Shown here: piece after piece, positions 27,101-36,852 of the stretch
Layout: every line of letters starts with the position of its first letter
How positions within the stretch are numbered: the stretch's first letter is position 1
Assembly: GCF_000346465.2 (NCBI RefSeq)
Contig: NC_034014.1
Location: forward strand, 343,781-407,780
Source: Prunus persica
Lineage: Eukaryota > Streptophyta > Magnoliopsida > Rosales > Rosaceae
Length of the DNA stretch: 64,000 nt
Direction of reading: 5' to 3'
Made by a program: the position numbers and the translations under genes
The notes under the pieces: generated by a model
The model's database searches: none
The model's input: only the letters and a program-made list of their open reading frames with translations
Told to the model about the DNA's origin: nothing

Positions 27101-27214
27101 GATCCAGATCCAAAAGGTTACACAATAGTACCTACAACTATACACCCGGGGGAAGAAGCACCATTTGTTCTTTCTGTTTTCACAAAAGCATCAATAACCT
27201 TGGAAGCCTTGTAG
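12176..27214 (+). CDS. DEK1: DEK1, plant phytocalpain (membrane-anchored calpain-type cysteine protease)
   Basis: Thirty GT-AG exons join in frame to 2160 aa: 12176-12300, 13365-13615, 14180-14362, 14479-14614, 15114-15244, 15333-15447, 15534-16560, 16726-16836, 18289-18347, 18631-18793, 19744-20017, 20144-20294, 20389-20500, 20586-20751, 20866-20936, 21056-21147, 21251-21413, 21557-21628, 21901-22278, 22364-22479, 22573-22870, 23517-23836, 24213-24564, 24694-25014, 25087-25191, 25275-25403, 25784-26164, 26263-26400, 26576-26812, 26909-27214. The N-terminal half carries many membrane helices interrupted by a large hydrophilic loop encoded by exon 7. A linker follows, with a charged coiled region in exon 21 and a laminin-G-like segment in exons 22-23, then the calpain CysPc and C2-like domains. 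The catalytic triad is visible: Cys1770 in GRLGDCWF, His1928 in QGHAYS, Asn1948 in IRNPWANE. Known role: epidermal/aleurone identity and growth control at the plasma membrane. The gene looks intact; Arabidopsis DEK1 is about 2150 aa. Confidence 0.98.
13797..13880 (+). repeat. Direct repeat with LTR-retrotransposon PBS-like motif, in DEK1 intron 2
   Basis: GCTAACATGCTATTAGAGCT occurs twice, near 13,805 and 13,852. It resembles the initiator-Met tRNA primer-binding region (TGGTATCAGAGC) that follows a plant Copia/TRIM long terminal repeat, with a few changes. It may be the relic of an inserted retroelement, but no LTR pair is clear. Confidence 0.35.
17380..17960 (+). mobile_element. LINE (non-LTR retrotransposon) remnant in DEK1 intron 8
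   Basis: Plus-strand translation, with frameshifts and stops, gives fragments typical of the downstream part of plant LINE reverse transcriptases: YLGLPLGGN-like, ERVRGWTAKR-like, a SIPTYYM-like stretch, then LWEGND and VQRLKDRGG-like. The A-rich stretch near 17,955-17,967 could be the old 3' tail. It lies in the same orientation as DEK1 in a 1.45-kb intron and is not functional. Confidence 0.6.
19136..19223 (+). repeat. Short direct repeat in DEK1 intron 10
   Basis: ATACTGGAAGTTTGATTTGA plus a few following bases is repeated about 60 bases apart. It looks like a local tandem duplication with no coding role. Confidence 0.7.
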
Positions 27215-28569
27215 TATGCCGTGGTGGCTCTTCAGTTGTTCTTTTCTCCTTTGGTCTGAGTGCACATATGCAAAAATGTTGAATCGCTTGGGCTGAACAG
27301 GGACTGGTATGTCTGCTGGCAGGTTGCAGTGACCACAAATTAGAAAACAAGATGACAAGGTGAGTTTCTGTCTGTTTCTAGTTATATGCAGTAGTCAATC
27401 CTCTTCCGTATATGTTTTCCTTTCCTATTCTCGTGAATGGGGATTATGGTATTGGTAGGGGAAATCGGTTATTTATAATTTTCCTATATGGATGGTGTAA
27501 ATTTGCGTTAAATGATTGTATATTAATGCATACAAACTTCACTGACCGCAAATGTGTAGCACTAACTTACGTTGTAATATGCCGAAACTCTTTTGCTTGA
27601 GGTGTTTAAAAGAAAAGGCCACTTCTTCGAAAAAAGCCTGAGTGGATAGATAGGATTTAGGAAGCTAGTGCTGAGTAGTCTGTGGCTTTATTTACAGTGT
27701 ATTAATTTACCTTTTTTTCTTTCTTTTTCAAAGTGTTCCACCATTGTGTTATTGTAAGTAAACCTGCATTAATTTGAACTTAGGATTCTCCTATATGTTC
27801 TACTAGGCATTTTCTAGAATGAACATTGATTAGCATATCTAGCTTACGGTTCCCTATAATATTGTTTGGCATACCAAAATAGCATTGTTAATGCATTTAT
27901 CAATTAAATATCTTCTTGTAATTAATGCATCTATATTGGACATTGGTGACTAATTGATTAGGACTTGACCCTGAGCAGGGCGGGCACAGGACACGTATGG
28001 TGTTGAGTGATTCACTCACAGCTGCAAATGCAAAGATTAGTACAACCTCAGTGCACCAAGAGTCGGATGAACTTTGCAGTGACCAAGAACTGAGTAAAGA
28101 AGTGCTTTTCAGAGACATGCACTGATGTGAGACGTTCCCCCCGTTGGCTTTTCTGTATATCATTTGCGTCTGCCAGCGTGGAAAAGGGCCTTCGGGGTTT
28201 TTGTAATTGTATTTGTACATACAATTGATAGTTTTGCATGGAATGAATATAGTTATGATCTTGTAAATGAGAAGGAAAATAGGAAAGAAATAGGAATATT
28301 TAGTTCGAGGGAGATATAAGGTAGCAAATGTAGCAGTTTTGAGGTGCCATGTAATTGGATTGGAACCATGGGTCAAGTGTACAAAATATTTAATTATTTC
28401 AACATGAACTACATTATCCAGCTTCATTTCAATCCAATGTAATGCAAGTTATATTATTTCGTTATATATATATTACCATTGGCATGCATATGGGAGAGGG
28501 AAAAAGACTCTTAACTGACAGCTACTACTCAATCACACTCGAATATGGGGAGGAGGAAATACAATATTT
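27215..28569. other. DEK1 3' UTR and downstream spacer
   Basis: No gene is supported. A good splice donor (AAG|GTGAGT) at about 27,359 and an acceptor (CTGAGCAG) ending near 27,979 could define an intron within the DEK1 3' UTR. This is unproven. From about 28,440 the sequence leads into the palindromic array. Confidence 0.45.
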
Positions 28570-28815
28570 AAAACGTATAGCCGCGCGCAGTGTACTACGG
28601 TATAGCCGGGCGGCGATACTTTTTAAATATATTGGAATATTCAAAGAGTATAGCCGTGGAGTTATAATTTTAAATAGAATACTTAAACGGTATAGCCGCC
28701 CTGCTATACCTTTTAAATATAATCGAATATGTAAAGCCTATAGCAGCTGCGAGGCGATAATGTTAAAATATAATCGAATATTTAAACAGTATAGTCGCGC
28801 GTCTATACTATTAAA
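28570..28815. repeat. Palindromic tandem array 1 (TATAGCCG family)
   Basis: About six degenerate units carry TATAGCCG-type arms with GC-rich centres, for example GTATAGCCGGGCGGCGATAC and GTATAGCCGCCCTGCTATAC. They are separated by AT spacers such as AAATATAATCGAATATTTAA, which are themselves nearly palindromic. The same core is found in the much larger array at 55.4-56.5 kb and in the small block at 57.3-57.4 kb. I do not recognise a named repeat family. Confidence 0.8.
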
Positions 28816-29856
28816 ATATGTTTGTCGTATCTACCTCCCAAGACAGAGATGCGCTATTCTGTTTCTGTCCATGGTCAATGGCCATGTGGAGTAATGGATG
28901 CTCACCGAGACTCTAAAATGCTATGGATTTTGTTTTTCCAGGAAGGATGATGATTGGAGACTTTCTCGGGTTGTTTATATCGTTGGTCTTCTTCTTGGGG
29001 CCATATCAGCTGTTATTGTTGTAGTTGTTAAACCTTGGACGGTAAGAGAGGACTACTTTCTTGCCCTCGATTGTTTTATATTTCAGAGGCAGAGGCAGCT
29101 CTCTAAAATGCTTCTTTTGGCATTGCAACAGATTGGGGTGGCATTTCTTTTACATGAGCATGCATTACTGGGAGAGCATTGATTGTGAGTTGAATACAAT
29201 ATATTTGAATCAAATTTAGATGCTCCAACTAATATTTGATTCCTTCTTGTCTGTACTAGTTCAGCAGCTACTTGATTTTGTGTTACGTGATGTTTGGTGC
29301 AGGATCTTCTTTCACCTCCTATTGTTGTTTATTCTCCGAGAGTTCTCCCTGTCTGTGTTTATGATGCTCATGCAGATTGTGGAAAGAATGTCAGGTTTGT
29401 TAAATACTGTGTATTTCTTATCTCCTTGTTTCAGTGTCGATATTTGATATGCATGCAGTTTAGTTTGATGATTCATGTGTGTTTATATCTCATATTTGGG
29501 ATAGTGCCGCATTTCTTGTGCTCAATGGGATTGCATTGGCAACTGAGGGCTGGGGTGTTGTAGCGAGTTTGAAGTTTTTTCCTCCATTTGCTGGTGCCTC
29601 TGTGTAAGCAATTACTCGTTGTAGCCTTTGGGTTTGCCTTATCTCGCCCCTGCTTGACTCTCAAGGTTTGTGTACTGTTCTACAATATATCATTACTGAA
29701 CATGTATTAAGCTCCGCAGCTGTTTTGGTTGGAGATCCCACCATTATGCGTGATAGGGCAGGAAATTTTGTGCTCCCCAGAGCAGATGTCATGACATTGA
29801 GATCGCTTAAGAAATGAGGAGTTAGTTGCAGGCTCATTCTTCTGCAGAAAGAGATA
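28816..29856 (+). pseudogene. Scrambled partial copy of DEK1 (genomic, introns included)
   Basis: Four pieces of the upstream DEK1 gene are joined. Bases 28816-28881 match 26635-26691 (exon 29). Bases 28884 to about 29153 match 20331 to about 20607 (end of intron 12, exon 13, intron 13, start of exon 14). About 29168-29708 match about 20919-21458 (end of exon 15 through exon 17 and a little of intron 17). Bases 29711-29856 match 21950-22097 (exon 19). The first piece is out of order, because exon 29 precedes exon 13. Retained introns mean it arose from DNA, not mRNA. It carries small indels, frame breaks and an in-frame stop, so it cannot encode a protein. It follows array 1 directly. Confidence 0.95.
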
Positions 29857-29877
29857 GCGGCTTGCCCCTTTAAATAT
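29853..29877. repeat. Remnant right half of a palindromic unit
   Basis: The sequence ATAGCGGCTTGCCCCTTTAA directly after the DEK1 copy resembles the right arm plus spacer of array 1 units (CTGCTATACCTTTTAAATAT). This would place the DEK1 copy inside the array. The match is short and degenerate. Confidence 0.4.
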
Positions 29878-30359
29878 CCAATCCAAGGAACAAGAATCTT
29901 TGTACGTATTATAAAGACCTTGGAAGTCAGTACGTATTATATCTTATCACAATGCAACTATGGAATCGTTGGAATCAAATGCGTGCATAGCAAAACAAAT
30001 AGAATGGTTGCTTGGTAATATTTTCGCCGAAATGGTTTAGGCTTTCTTGGCATGTTTGAGTTTTGCATGTGTTTTAAGTGGCTTTGGTAACAATACAACC
30101 ATTACTTATAGCAAACAGATCAGCTGATTGCCAGAAGATAATGTGACCATGATAAGTTGTCAACTACGCAAGCTGCAATGCACTTTACAAGCTTGCAGTT
30201 CTCGGAAATGAAGAGGATAAATAGATACATTTTTTTAAAAGGAAAAGCGGCGATCATGGAACTAGCGAAGACGATGAAATTTATTTTCCAACTCTCAAAA
30301 ATGCCAAAGCAATTATACATAGACAACCAAGGGATTTGGGTACAGAGATTACACCATTT

Positions 30360-30938
30360 CTAACTTCTTTTTCCCGGCTTTGATCTCTGTCCCTAGTTGC
30401 CTACTCCAGTCCTATAACTATCCCAAAAAACTGTATCTTCCTGCCCTTGTTCTTATGTCTCTCTCTCTCAGTCTGAATCACTATCCATACTTCCCATGGC
30501 CTTCAATCCTCTGGGTCTCTGCATCATAGTGGAAACCCAATCACATACCCTTCTTACAGATTTGCATAGTTAACGCAACAGAACTATGGCTCTCTTTGGC
30601 TGCTAGGAAACTAAATGGAAAAGGTAAAAGAACACATAACATTTCAATTAGATACACAATTTTGAGGACAGTTCTCTCAGGTCCCCAACATTTAAAGTCA
30701 TTTGAGATTTCAAAACCAAATTTCTTCACATCCCAGCAACCAAACAGAGCCAAGCCAAGCATTCAGGATAGAACAAAGAAGTTAGCAATTAACTAAATTT
30801 TGCATAAGAGAGACAGAATACCTTCTTTGAAGCCTTCTTCTCCCTCACTTCATACCTCTCCTGGCACAAATCTGATAACCATACACCTGGCATTACCAAC
30901 TGCACACAAAAGTGAGAATAAGTCACACCCACATCACT

Positions 30939-30983
<45 letters not shown>

Positions 30984-31897
30984 ATGAACAACTTACAAGT
31001 AAGCTTTTTTGGAGCAGCTTTGCTCTTTTCTTGGGCCTTTGAGGTAGCTTACACCCTTTCATAGCCATGAAATCCTCTTCCTTTTCTTTACTAGACAATG
31101 ATAGAAACAACCTTGGCCACACATGGCCTCCTTTGTCATCCCTTGCATGACCAGGATAATCTAATCCTAACACCTTCCCATTATCATCCAAGCCTATTGA
31201 ACCCCTTGTTGTGTAATACCGATCTTCCTTCTCCGGTGAAGTAACAAATAACTTCCCACTATTCATCGGCGAAGCTGAATTCCTGCAATCAAAACATAAC
31301 CACTTGGAACAATGTTGGCTCTATTCCCTTCACAAATAGTCTGTCTGGTTGAGAATTGTGTGAAAATAAAGTATTGAAACCCGGATCTAATAGTATCAGC
31401 AAAAACACCAACTACACAAGTCCCATATGATTCAAGGATTGATCAATTTTCTCATTTATTTATTTTTGGGAAGGGACCTTTCAAAGCATGAACTCTTTTT
31501 TTCTTTTGCTAAACCTCATTAAATTTCTAAATTCAGAGAAAAGAAAAATAGAATAACACACACGTTCTTAGTTCAACAAAAGCTGCTTCAAACCAATCCC
31601 AATCATCAAATTTCTTGCATAGTTCAAGCTTTGGAAAGTTAGCATATTTGTTTCTTATTTCAATTAAAGCATTAATGTTTCTTACTTGTCGATGCGCTGG
31701 GGTAGTGGAGCGGGAGACTCTTTCTCGGCACGAGAAGTTATTTTCTTCTTCCTCAAACAGTCTGACGATTTGGTGTTGCTCAAGCTTTGGTCTTTCTTCA
31801 CCTTCGCACATCTAAGCCTCTTTCTGTTCCCCCATTGCAATACAAAGTCTGACTCTGTAGCTTTAGACTCTCTTTGGCTTTTCCCTTCTTTTTCCAT
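30360..31897 (-). CDS. DUF1639 family protein (function unknown)
   Basis: Four minus-strand exons join in frame: 31897-31686, 31282-30997, 30899-30822 and 30386-30360, giving 200 aa with GT-AG introns. The start ATG at 31897 begins MEKEGKSQRE; the conserved N-terminal motif SDFVLQWGNRKRLRC follows. Exon 2 holds PEKEDRYYTTRGS and the family signature FMAMKGCKLPQRPKKRAK. Exon 3 continues with PGVWLSDLCQERYEVREKK. These are the hallmarks of plant DUF1639 proteins, which are small, basic and of unknown function. The tiny last exon (RSKPGKRS then stop) is the least certain part, since relatives often end differently; a cDNA could move it. Exon 1 to exon 2 phase is consistent. The intron before exon 3 contains a (CT)n tract. 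Confidence 0.85.
30941..30983. repeat. (CT)n microsatellite in a DUF1639 intron
   Basis: CT dinucleotide run interrupted once by a TTT, between exons 2 and 3 of the DUF1639 gene. Confidence 0.95.
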
Positions 31898-33324
31898 TTC
31901 TGAAGAGATTACCCATTTGAAATTTTACTTAAAAAACAATAGAAAGCGCGAGAAAATAAAACAAAGTGGCAGAAAATTTCCCAACATGTAGAGAACTGAA
32001 AACTGACCTCAAGATCTGAGGAGATAACTGTTGAAATGAATGCAATTTATCTCAGGCAACCCTGCATTTTCAGAGGATTTACGATGACCCAAAAACGAAT
32101 TAGATCGACAACAATATCAGAGTAATCCTCTGCTCTGTTTGGTTGTTGAGAAAGTATAAAAGAAAAGAAAGCAAGGAACCCAATTGGATTTAGGACCAGT
32201 TAATCTTAATTCCATTGAATCTCTGGGTTTGTTTCTCTTTTTCTTCGGAACCAAACAGACCATGAAAGTTAAACAATTAAAAAAAAGGAGAGATTTGAAG
32301 GAGAAAACTTAATTACATAGCGATAGCAGTAGAGCAGTAGGCCAGCAGCAGAGACAGAAAAGAGTGAAGAAATTTGCCCTCAAATTTTCTCCAGAATAAC
32401 GAGAAGAAGAAAAACTGAACAAGAGTGTATGTTGGTTTTTGTCTCTGAAAGGCCAAGAAATCAAAAATCGGCGCTTTCTTTGTTATCTCCACACTCAAAG
32501 CTCTGAGAGTCTCTCAGTTTCTCTCTCTCTTAGAGGAGCCTCTGTTTCTTTTGGTTTCACCCTACTTTATTTTGATTTGTTTTTGTTGCCCCTCCAATCA
32601 CCAGAGTATAGTATAGTCTCTATTCTCCATTAGTCGTTATACACTTACCTATACATCTATAAAACGATCCTAACCGTCGGATAGCAAATGGAGGGTCAGA
32701 TGGGTTTCCTTCAAGTGTCTGAGCTTTTTTATTTTATTGTATTTTACCCTATGATCCTTTATTTTATTATGCTAACAAAATAATAAATAGGATGGGTAGG
32801 GGGGCTGAAGCTATTGGCCTTGACAGACACTTTCATGAACGGGAATAACACTTTTTGCTATTTTCGACCAATAATATAATGACACGTTAAATAGTTTTTT
32901 AATATGGCATTGCATTTAAATTAGAACCTCCTTATATAAAATAGATTAATTTAGAATAATTTAGATTATTGCTTGTATAAAAAAATTAAAAATAAAATGA
33001 AGAAGGCAAGGCCATCTCACTATACTATATTAATCCTGTCACTTGTCTGAACGGAGAAAATTGAAGGAACCGTAACTGGTAAGTGGACGAGTAAGTAGTT
33101 GAAACTCGAAGCGAAAGAAGAGGAAGGAAGTACAAAGTACAGAAGAGTTGAACAACACCACAAAGCAAAAAGCTGTTACACTTAAATCAGCCCAACCCAA
33201 TATGAATATGAATATGAATACGAATACGAATACGAAGAAGCCCCCAGCCCAATAATATTGACTATAGAAAAGGCTTGTTTGACAATTAATTTCGTCCCAA
33301 ACACCCACACTACTCCACAAGTAC

Positions 33325-33326
<2 letters not shown>

Positions 33327-33366
<40 letters not shown>
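33327..33366. repeat. (AAT)n microsatellite
   Basis: About 13 uninterrupted AAT/ATA triplets, directly left of a MITE end-like sequence at 33,367. Confidence 0.95.
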
Positions 33367-33367
<1 letters not shown>

Positions 33368-33405
33368 AGTCCCTTTCTATTGAAGAATCATTCAAATAAA
33401 TATAT

Positions 33406-33805
33406 CAGTCTCCTTTTATTGAGAAATTCCTCAAATAATTTTATTTTGAGGGACACCTTTTAGGGTCCCCTACGAATTTTTTTTCAACGATCCAAACTAT
33501 CTATTTTTTAAGTCTACATTCATAGATCATCCTTGCAAAAATTAGACAAATCGAAAACTGTTTCGATATCCAATTGTGTCTTACAAAATCAATAAACACG
33601 GTGCTTCAAGAAAGTACTAAATTTCAATAATTCAATTGAGTGGTCAAATGATATCAGATTCAAATGAATTTTTGTAGAGATGATCTTTAAATGAGTATCT
33701 ACAAAATAGATTGTTTGGATTAGTGAAATACAATACGGAGTGAGCCCTACAAGAGTGTCCCTCAAATAAACTTATTTGAAAGATCCCTAAACCGAAGCTC
33801 CCTAT
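33406..33805. mobile_element. MITE copy A (about 400 bp)
   Basis: The element begins CAGTCTCCTTTTATTGAG and ends in a near-inverted copy (TTTATTTGA repeats near both ends). It is bordered by TATATA-type bases. It aligns along its full length, inverted, with the element at 34336-34736, including shared interior phrases such as CACAATTGGATGTCGAAAC-like and AGATCATC. No ORF is present, so it is non-autonomous. A partial extra end-like sequence sits at 33,367-33,399. Confidence 0.75.
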
Positions 33806-34109
33806 ATATATATGTTGAACAAAATTATAATATGTGCAATCGTCCACATTGCACACCTCCAACAACGAGTGGTTCAAAAACTAATAGCATCAATGTTTTT
33901 TGTGATAAAATTTTATACATATTGAGCTTTATATATGATTAAGGTAGAAATAATATCGTCAATCTCTTTAAATCTTAACAAGAATCTCGTGTTATTTAAT
34001 ATATTAATTACCTTGCAAGCCAAAGCAAAAGGAATTAGCTGCTATACATACAATGTAAAGTGCAAATTAATCTCAATGTTACCAACCAATTGCAAGTTAA
34101 CAACCGAAG

Positions 34110-34113
<4 letters not shown>

Positions 34114-34154
<41 letters not shown>
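34114..34154. repeat. (CT)n microsatellite
   Basis: About 20 CT dinucleotides between the two MITE copies. Confidence 0.95.
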
Positions 34155-34155
<1 letters not shown>

Positions 34156-34267
34156 AATGGAAATGGTTGGTTTGTTTGTTCCACCCAAATAATCAACCCC
34201 ATTAGTTCCATGTTCGTTTTCATAGTACAAAAAGTCTACAAGTGTTTTGAACTCTTTCATATGCTAG

Positions 34268-34293
34268 GAGTTGGAGTTGGAGTTGGAGTTGGA
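34268..34293. repeat. (GGAGTT)n microsatellite
   Basis: Four to five perfect GGAGTT hexamers, between the (CT)n tract and MITE copy B. Confidence 0.9.
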
Positions 34294-34335
34294 GCCACCT
34301 AGCACAATACTCTTAATTATATATATATATATATA

Positions 34336-34736
34336 CAGAGAGCTTCCATTGAGGGATCCCTCAAATAAGCTTATTTGAGGGACACCCCTTGTAGGCCCCA
34401 CTCCGGATTGTATTTCACTAATCCAAACTGTCTATTTTGTAGATACTCATTCAAAGATCATCTCTACAAAAAATCACTTGAATCCGATATCATTTGACCA
34501 CTCAATTAAGTTATTGAAATTTTAGCATTTTCTTGAAGCACCGTGTTCATTGATTTTGTAAGACACAATTGGATGTCGAAACGGTTTCCGATTTGTCTAA
34601 TTTTTTGTAAGGATGATCTATGAATGAAGACCTAAAAAATAGATAGTTTGGATCATTGAGAAAAAAATTGTAGGGTACCCTAAAGGGCGTCCTTCAAATA
34701 AAATTATTTGAGGGATCCCTCAATAGAAGGGGACTG
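34336..34736. mobile_element. MITE copy B (inverted relative to copy A)
   Basis: The left end reads CAGAGAGCTTCCATTGAGGG and the right end, reverse-complemented, reads CAGTCCCCTTCTATTGAGGG. The element is flanked both sides by (TA)n. It is the reverse complement of copy A with scattered substitutions. Together the two could form a stem of about 400 bp around a 530-base loop. Confidence 0.75.
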
Positions 34737-35784
34737 ATATATATATATATATTTTGGCCCCAAATAATTGTGTGTGATAATATATATGATCATCAGAACT
34801 TAAATATGATTCCATTCCAATACTCAAACCTTATAATTAATAAGATTATTTGAAGCTTAAATTTAGACTTTGGTAACATTACACATTCAAAAAAGAAAAG
34901 AATGGAATGAAGCTGAAATAGACAACACACCAACGCAGCCGGTACAAATTAGGTGACCCATCTAAATTATGAGCCAGCTATAGGCTATGGTTGCCCACTG
35001 ATATTGCAGGACCACAAGCAGTTCCAATTTCCCTTTCATTTGGATTTTAAGCTTAAATTTTACCTCTTGTATCACTTGACTTGACTTCCACACCCCAGAT
35101 CCTCCAGCCCATTAATGTCCATTTAAATTCCTTCCCTAATGTTAAGGGCTTGCATAAATAGAGATGGGGAATGAGGTTGCTTTATATGTTACGTCTTTCC
35201 TAATTCTATATCAAAAGCATCCACATTACTCTTACTAATAATAACCAGGAGCTTTAGTTGCGGGATGGAGATAGCCGGACAACACAACTAATCTTGTTTG
35301 TTGATCGACCGGTCTTCTCTCCTGCAACTAAAAGAGAGAAAATACATGTAGTAATAATAATAGAAGCTCAAATTGCATACCAATTATTATAACAATCCAC
35401 TGAGCTATTGTTAAAGAAGCATAAACAGCTCATCACCTCTCATTCATTCCTACCAAATTCAAAATAAAACCAACCAACAAGAAAGCAAGACATTCACTCA
35501 TCATGAGCACATGAGGCATGAACATGAACTTAATGAATAAACTAGTAAAAAGAAAGTGCAAATTTTGTATACAAAAAAGCCAAGAACAGTAGTTAAAGAT
35601 TCGAAAGAAGACAGCAAAGGTGGGTAGGGACCCAGAGGCAAAGTGACAGCTGTATGGCAAAATGCCAAAGCCACCCTGTCAAGTGTCAACTTCATCTCAT
35701 CAACCCCCACAACGTTCACTTTGGGGTTTCGGGCAGTTCAGCCTCCTTTGAAAATTGAAAATTAAAATCTGCAAAAACACCTTT

Positions 35785-35840
35785 GAATCTTTCTCTTTCT
35801 CTCTCTCTCTCTCTCTCCTCTCTTTGAGTGTGTATATATA
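35785..35840 (+). promoter_or_regulatory. Y-patch and TATA box of the arabinogalactan-peptide gene
   Basis: A CTCTCT-rich tract at about 35,790-35,825 is followed by TGTATATATACCCC at about 35,829-35,842. This sits about 140 bases before the start codon, as expected for a plant core promoter. The assignment is by position and composition only. Confidence 0.5.
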
Positions 35841-35975
35841 CCCCTACCACCCACACTATTGTCCTTACAAAACTCTGCCTCTCTCAAACTAGATAGCAAG
35901 TGCAGAGCCAGAGCTTCTTTCTTCCAATCTTTTTTCTTTCTTTCTGAAGTCTGAGTTTAAGTGAAGCAGCTAGAA

Positions 35976-36158
35976 ATGGAGGCAATGAAGATGAATGCTT
36001 TTGTGGCTTTGTTGGTGGTTGTGATGGTGGCCTTGTCTGGCGTTCAAAAAGTAGCTGCAGCTGATTCTCCAGCACCAAGCCCAGCTTCTGATGCCTATGC
36101 CTTTGCCCCCACTTTCTTTGCATCTCTAGCAGCTTTGGCTTTTGGGTTCTTCTTCTGA
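35976..36158 (+). CDS. Arabinogalactan peptide (AGP12/13/14/21-type)
   Basis: A single exon encodes 60 aa. MEAMKMNAFVALLVVVMVAL is the signal peptide start, with cleavage expected near KVAA|AD. The mature core is about 10-13 residues (ADSPAPSPASDA), with the Ala-Pro/Ser-Pro dipeptides that are hydroxylated and given arabinogalactan chains. The hydrophobic tail (FFASLAALAFGFFF) is a GPI-anchor addition signal. The MEAMKM start and AFGFFF end are strongly diagnostic of the Arabidopsis AGP12/13/14/21 group, which are plasma-membrane/cell-wall proteoglycans. Length is standard for AG-peptides. The ATG at 35976 is preferred over the in-frame GTG 15 bases upstream. Confidence 0.93.
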   Translation: MEAMKMNAFVALLVVVMVALSGVQKVAAADSPAPSPASDAYAFAPTFFASLAALAFGFFF

Positions 36159-36816
36159 GCTCATGACTGCATTTTAGGTTCATTTGATGGTTGCTTGCTC
36201 ATTTCTCTCTCTCTCCATTTCTCCTAATCTCTCTCTTTACTCACTTGTATTGAGTGTTTAATGAGAGGGAGCAAGGGGGACAGAGAGGGAAAGTGGGTTG
36301 GGATTTTCTTTTATATTATTTGGGAATTTCAGGTTTAAATTTAATTATTTATTGTTGATGTTGGGATTTGTTTGGGTGTGATTGATGTGTTTGTTGGTGG
36401 TTTTGTATCATATATGATGTATAATTAAATGTTAATTTTGTCTAATTTTGTTTTTGATGGGGGAATATGCCTATGGGATGTTAAATTTAGGCTAATAATA
36501 AGGAGATCATGGGGAAGAATGTGAATGTGATGTACTGCTGCTTCTTGTACTAGTGGTGGATAGATTTTCTCTATCATTGTATCTGTGATTCATTGGTTTG
36601 GTAGTAATAAATTCCATTATTCTTCTATATATATGTATATATTTTCTTGTGTCTGTAATATTTCTGAATGGTTTTTCAGTTTCACCATAAGAAAATAGAA
36701 AAGGATTATATAGAAAGAGGAAAATATGAAGGGTTGTTGGCAAGAGTTGTAGCTAGCCAGCTTGGCAGATTCTAATCCCCTTGTAATGTAATGATGAAGG
36801 GCATTGGTTGGTTCTG

Positions 36817-36852
<36 letters not shown>

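Larger units (their letters stand above)
31898..35800. other. Divergent spacer between the DUF1639 and arabinogalactan-peptide genes
   Basis: The first approximately 650 bases are likely DUF1639 promoter and leader. The rest holds (GAATAY)n at 33,202-33,235, (AAT)n at 33,327-33,366, (CT)n at 34,114-34,154, (GGAGTT)n at 34,268-34,293 and the inverted MITE pair. No coding sequence is supported. Confidence 0.7.

Noticed and set aside
28816..29856. Processed pseudogene of DEK1
   Set aside because: Introns 13, 15 and 16 are retained and there is no poly-A tail, so it did not come from mRNA.
28570..29877. Helitron carrying DEK1 fragments
   Set aside because: Helitrons do capture gene fragments, but I could not find a 5' TC end or a 3' hairpin with CTRR at a plausible position. 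Kept only as an alternative to template switching.
33039..33395. 118-codon minus-strand open frame
   Set aside because: It reads through (AAT)n and (GAATAY)n microsatellites into a MITE end.
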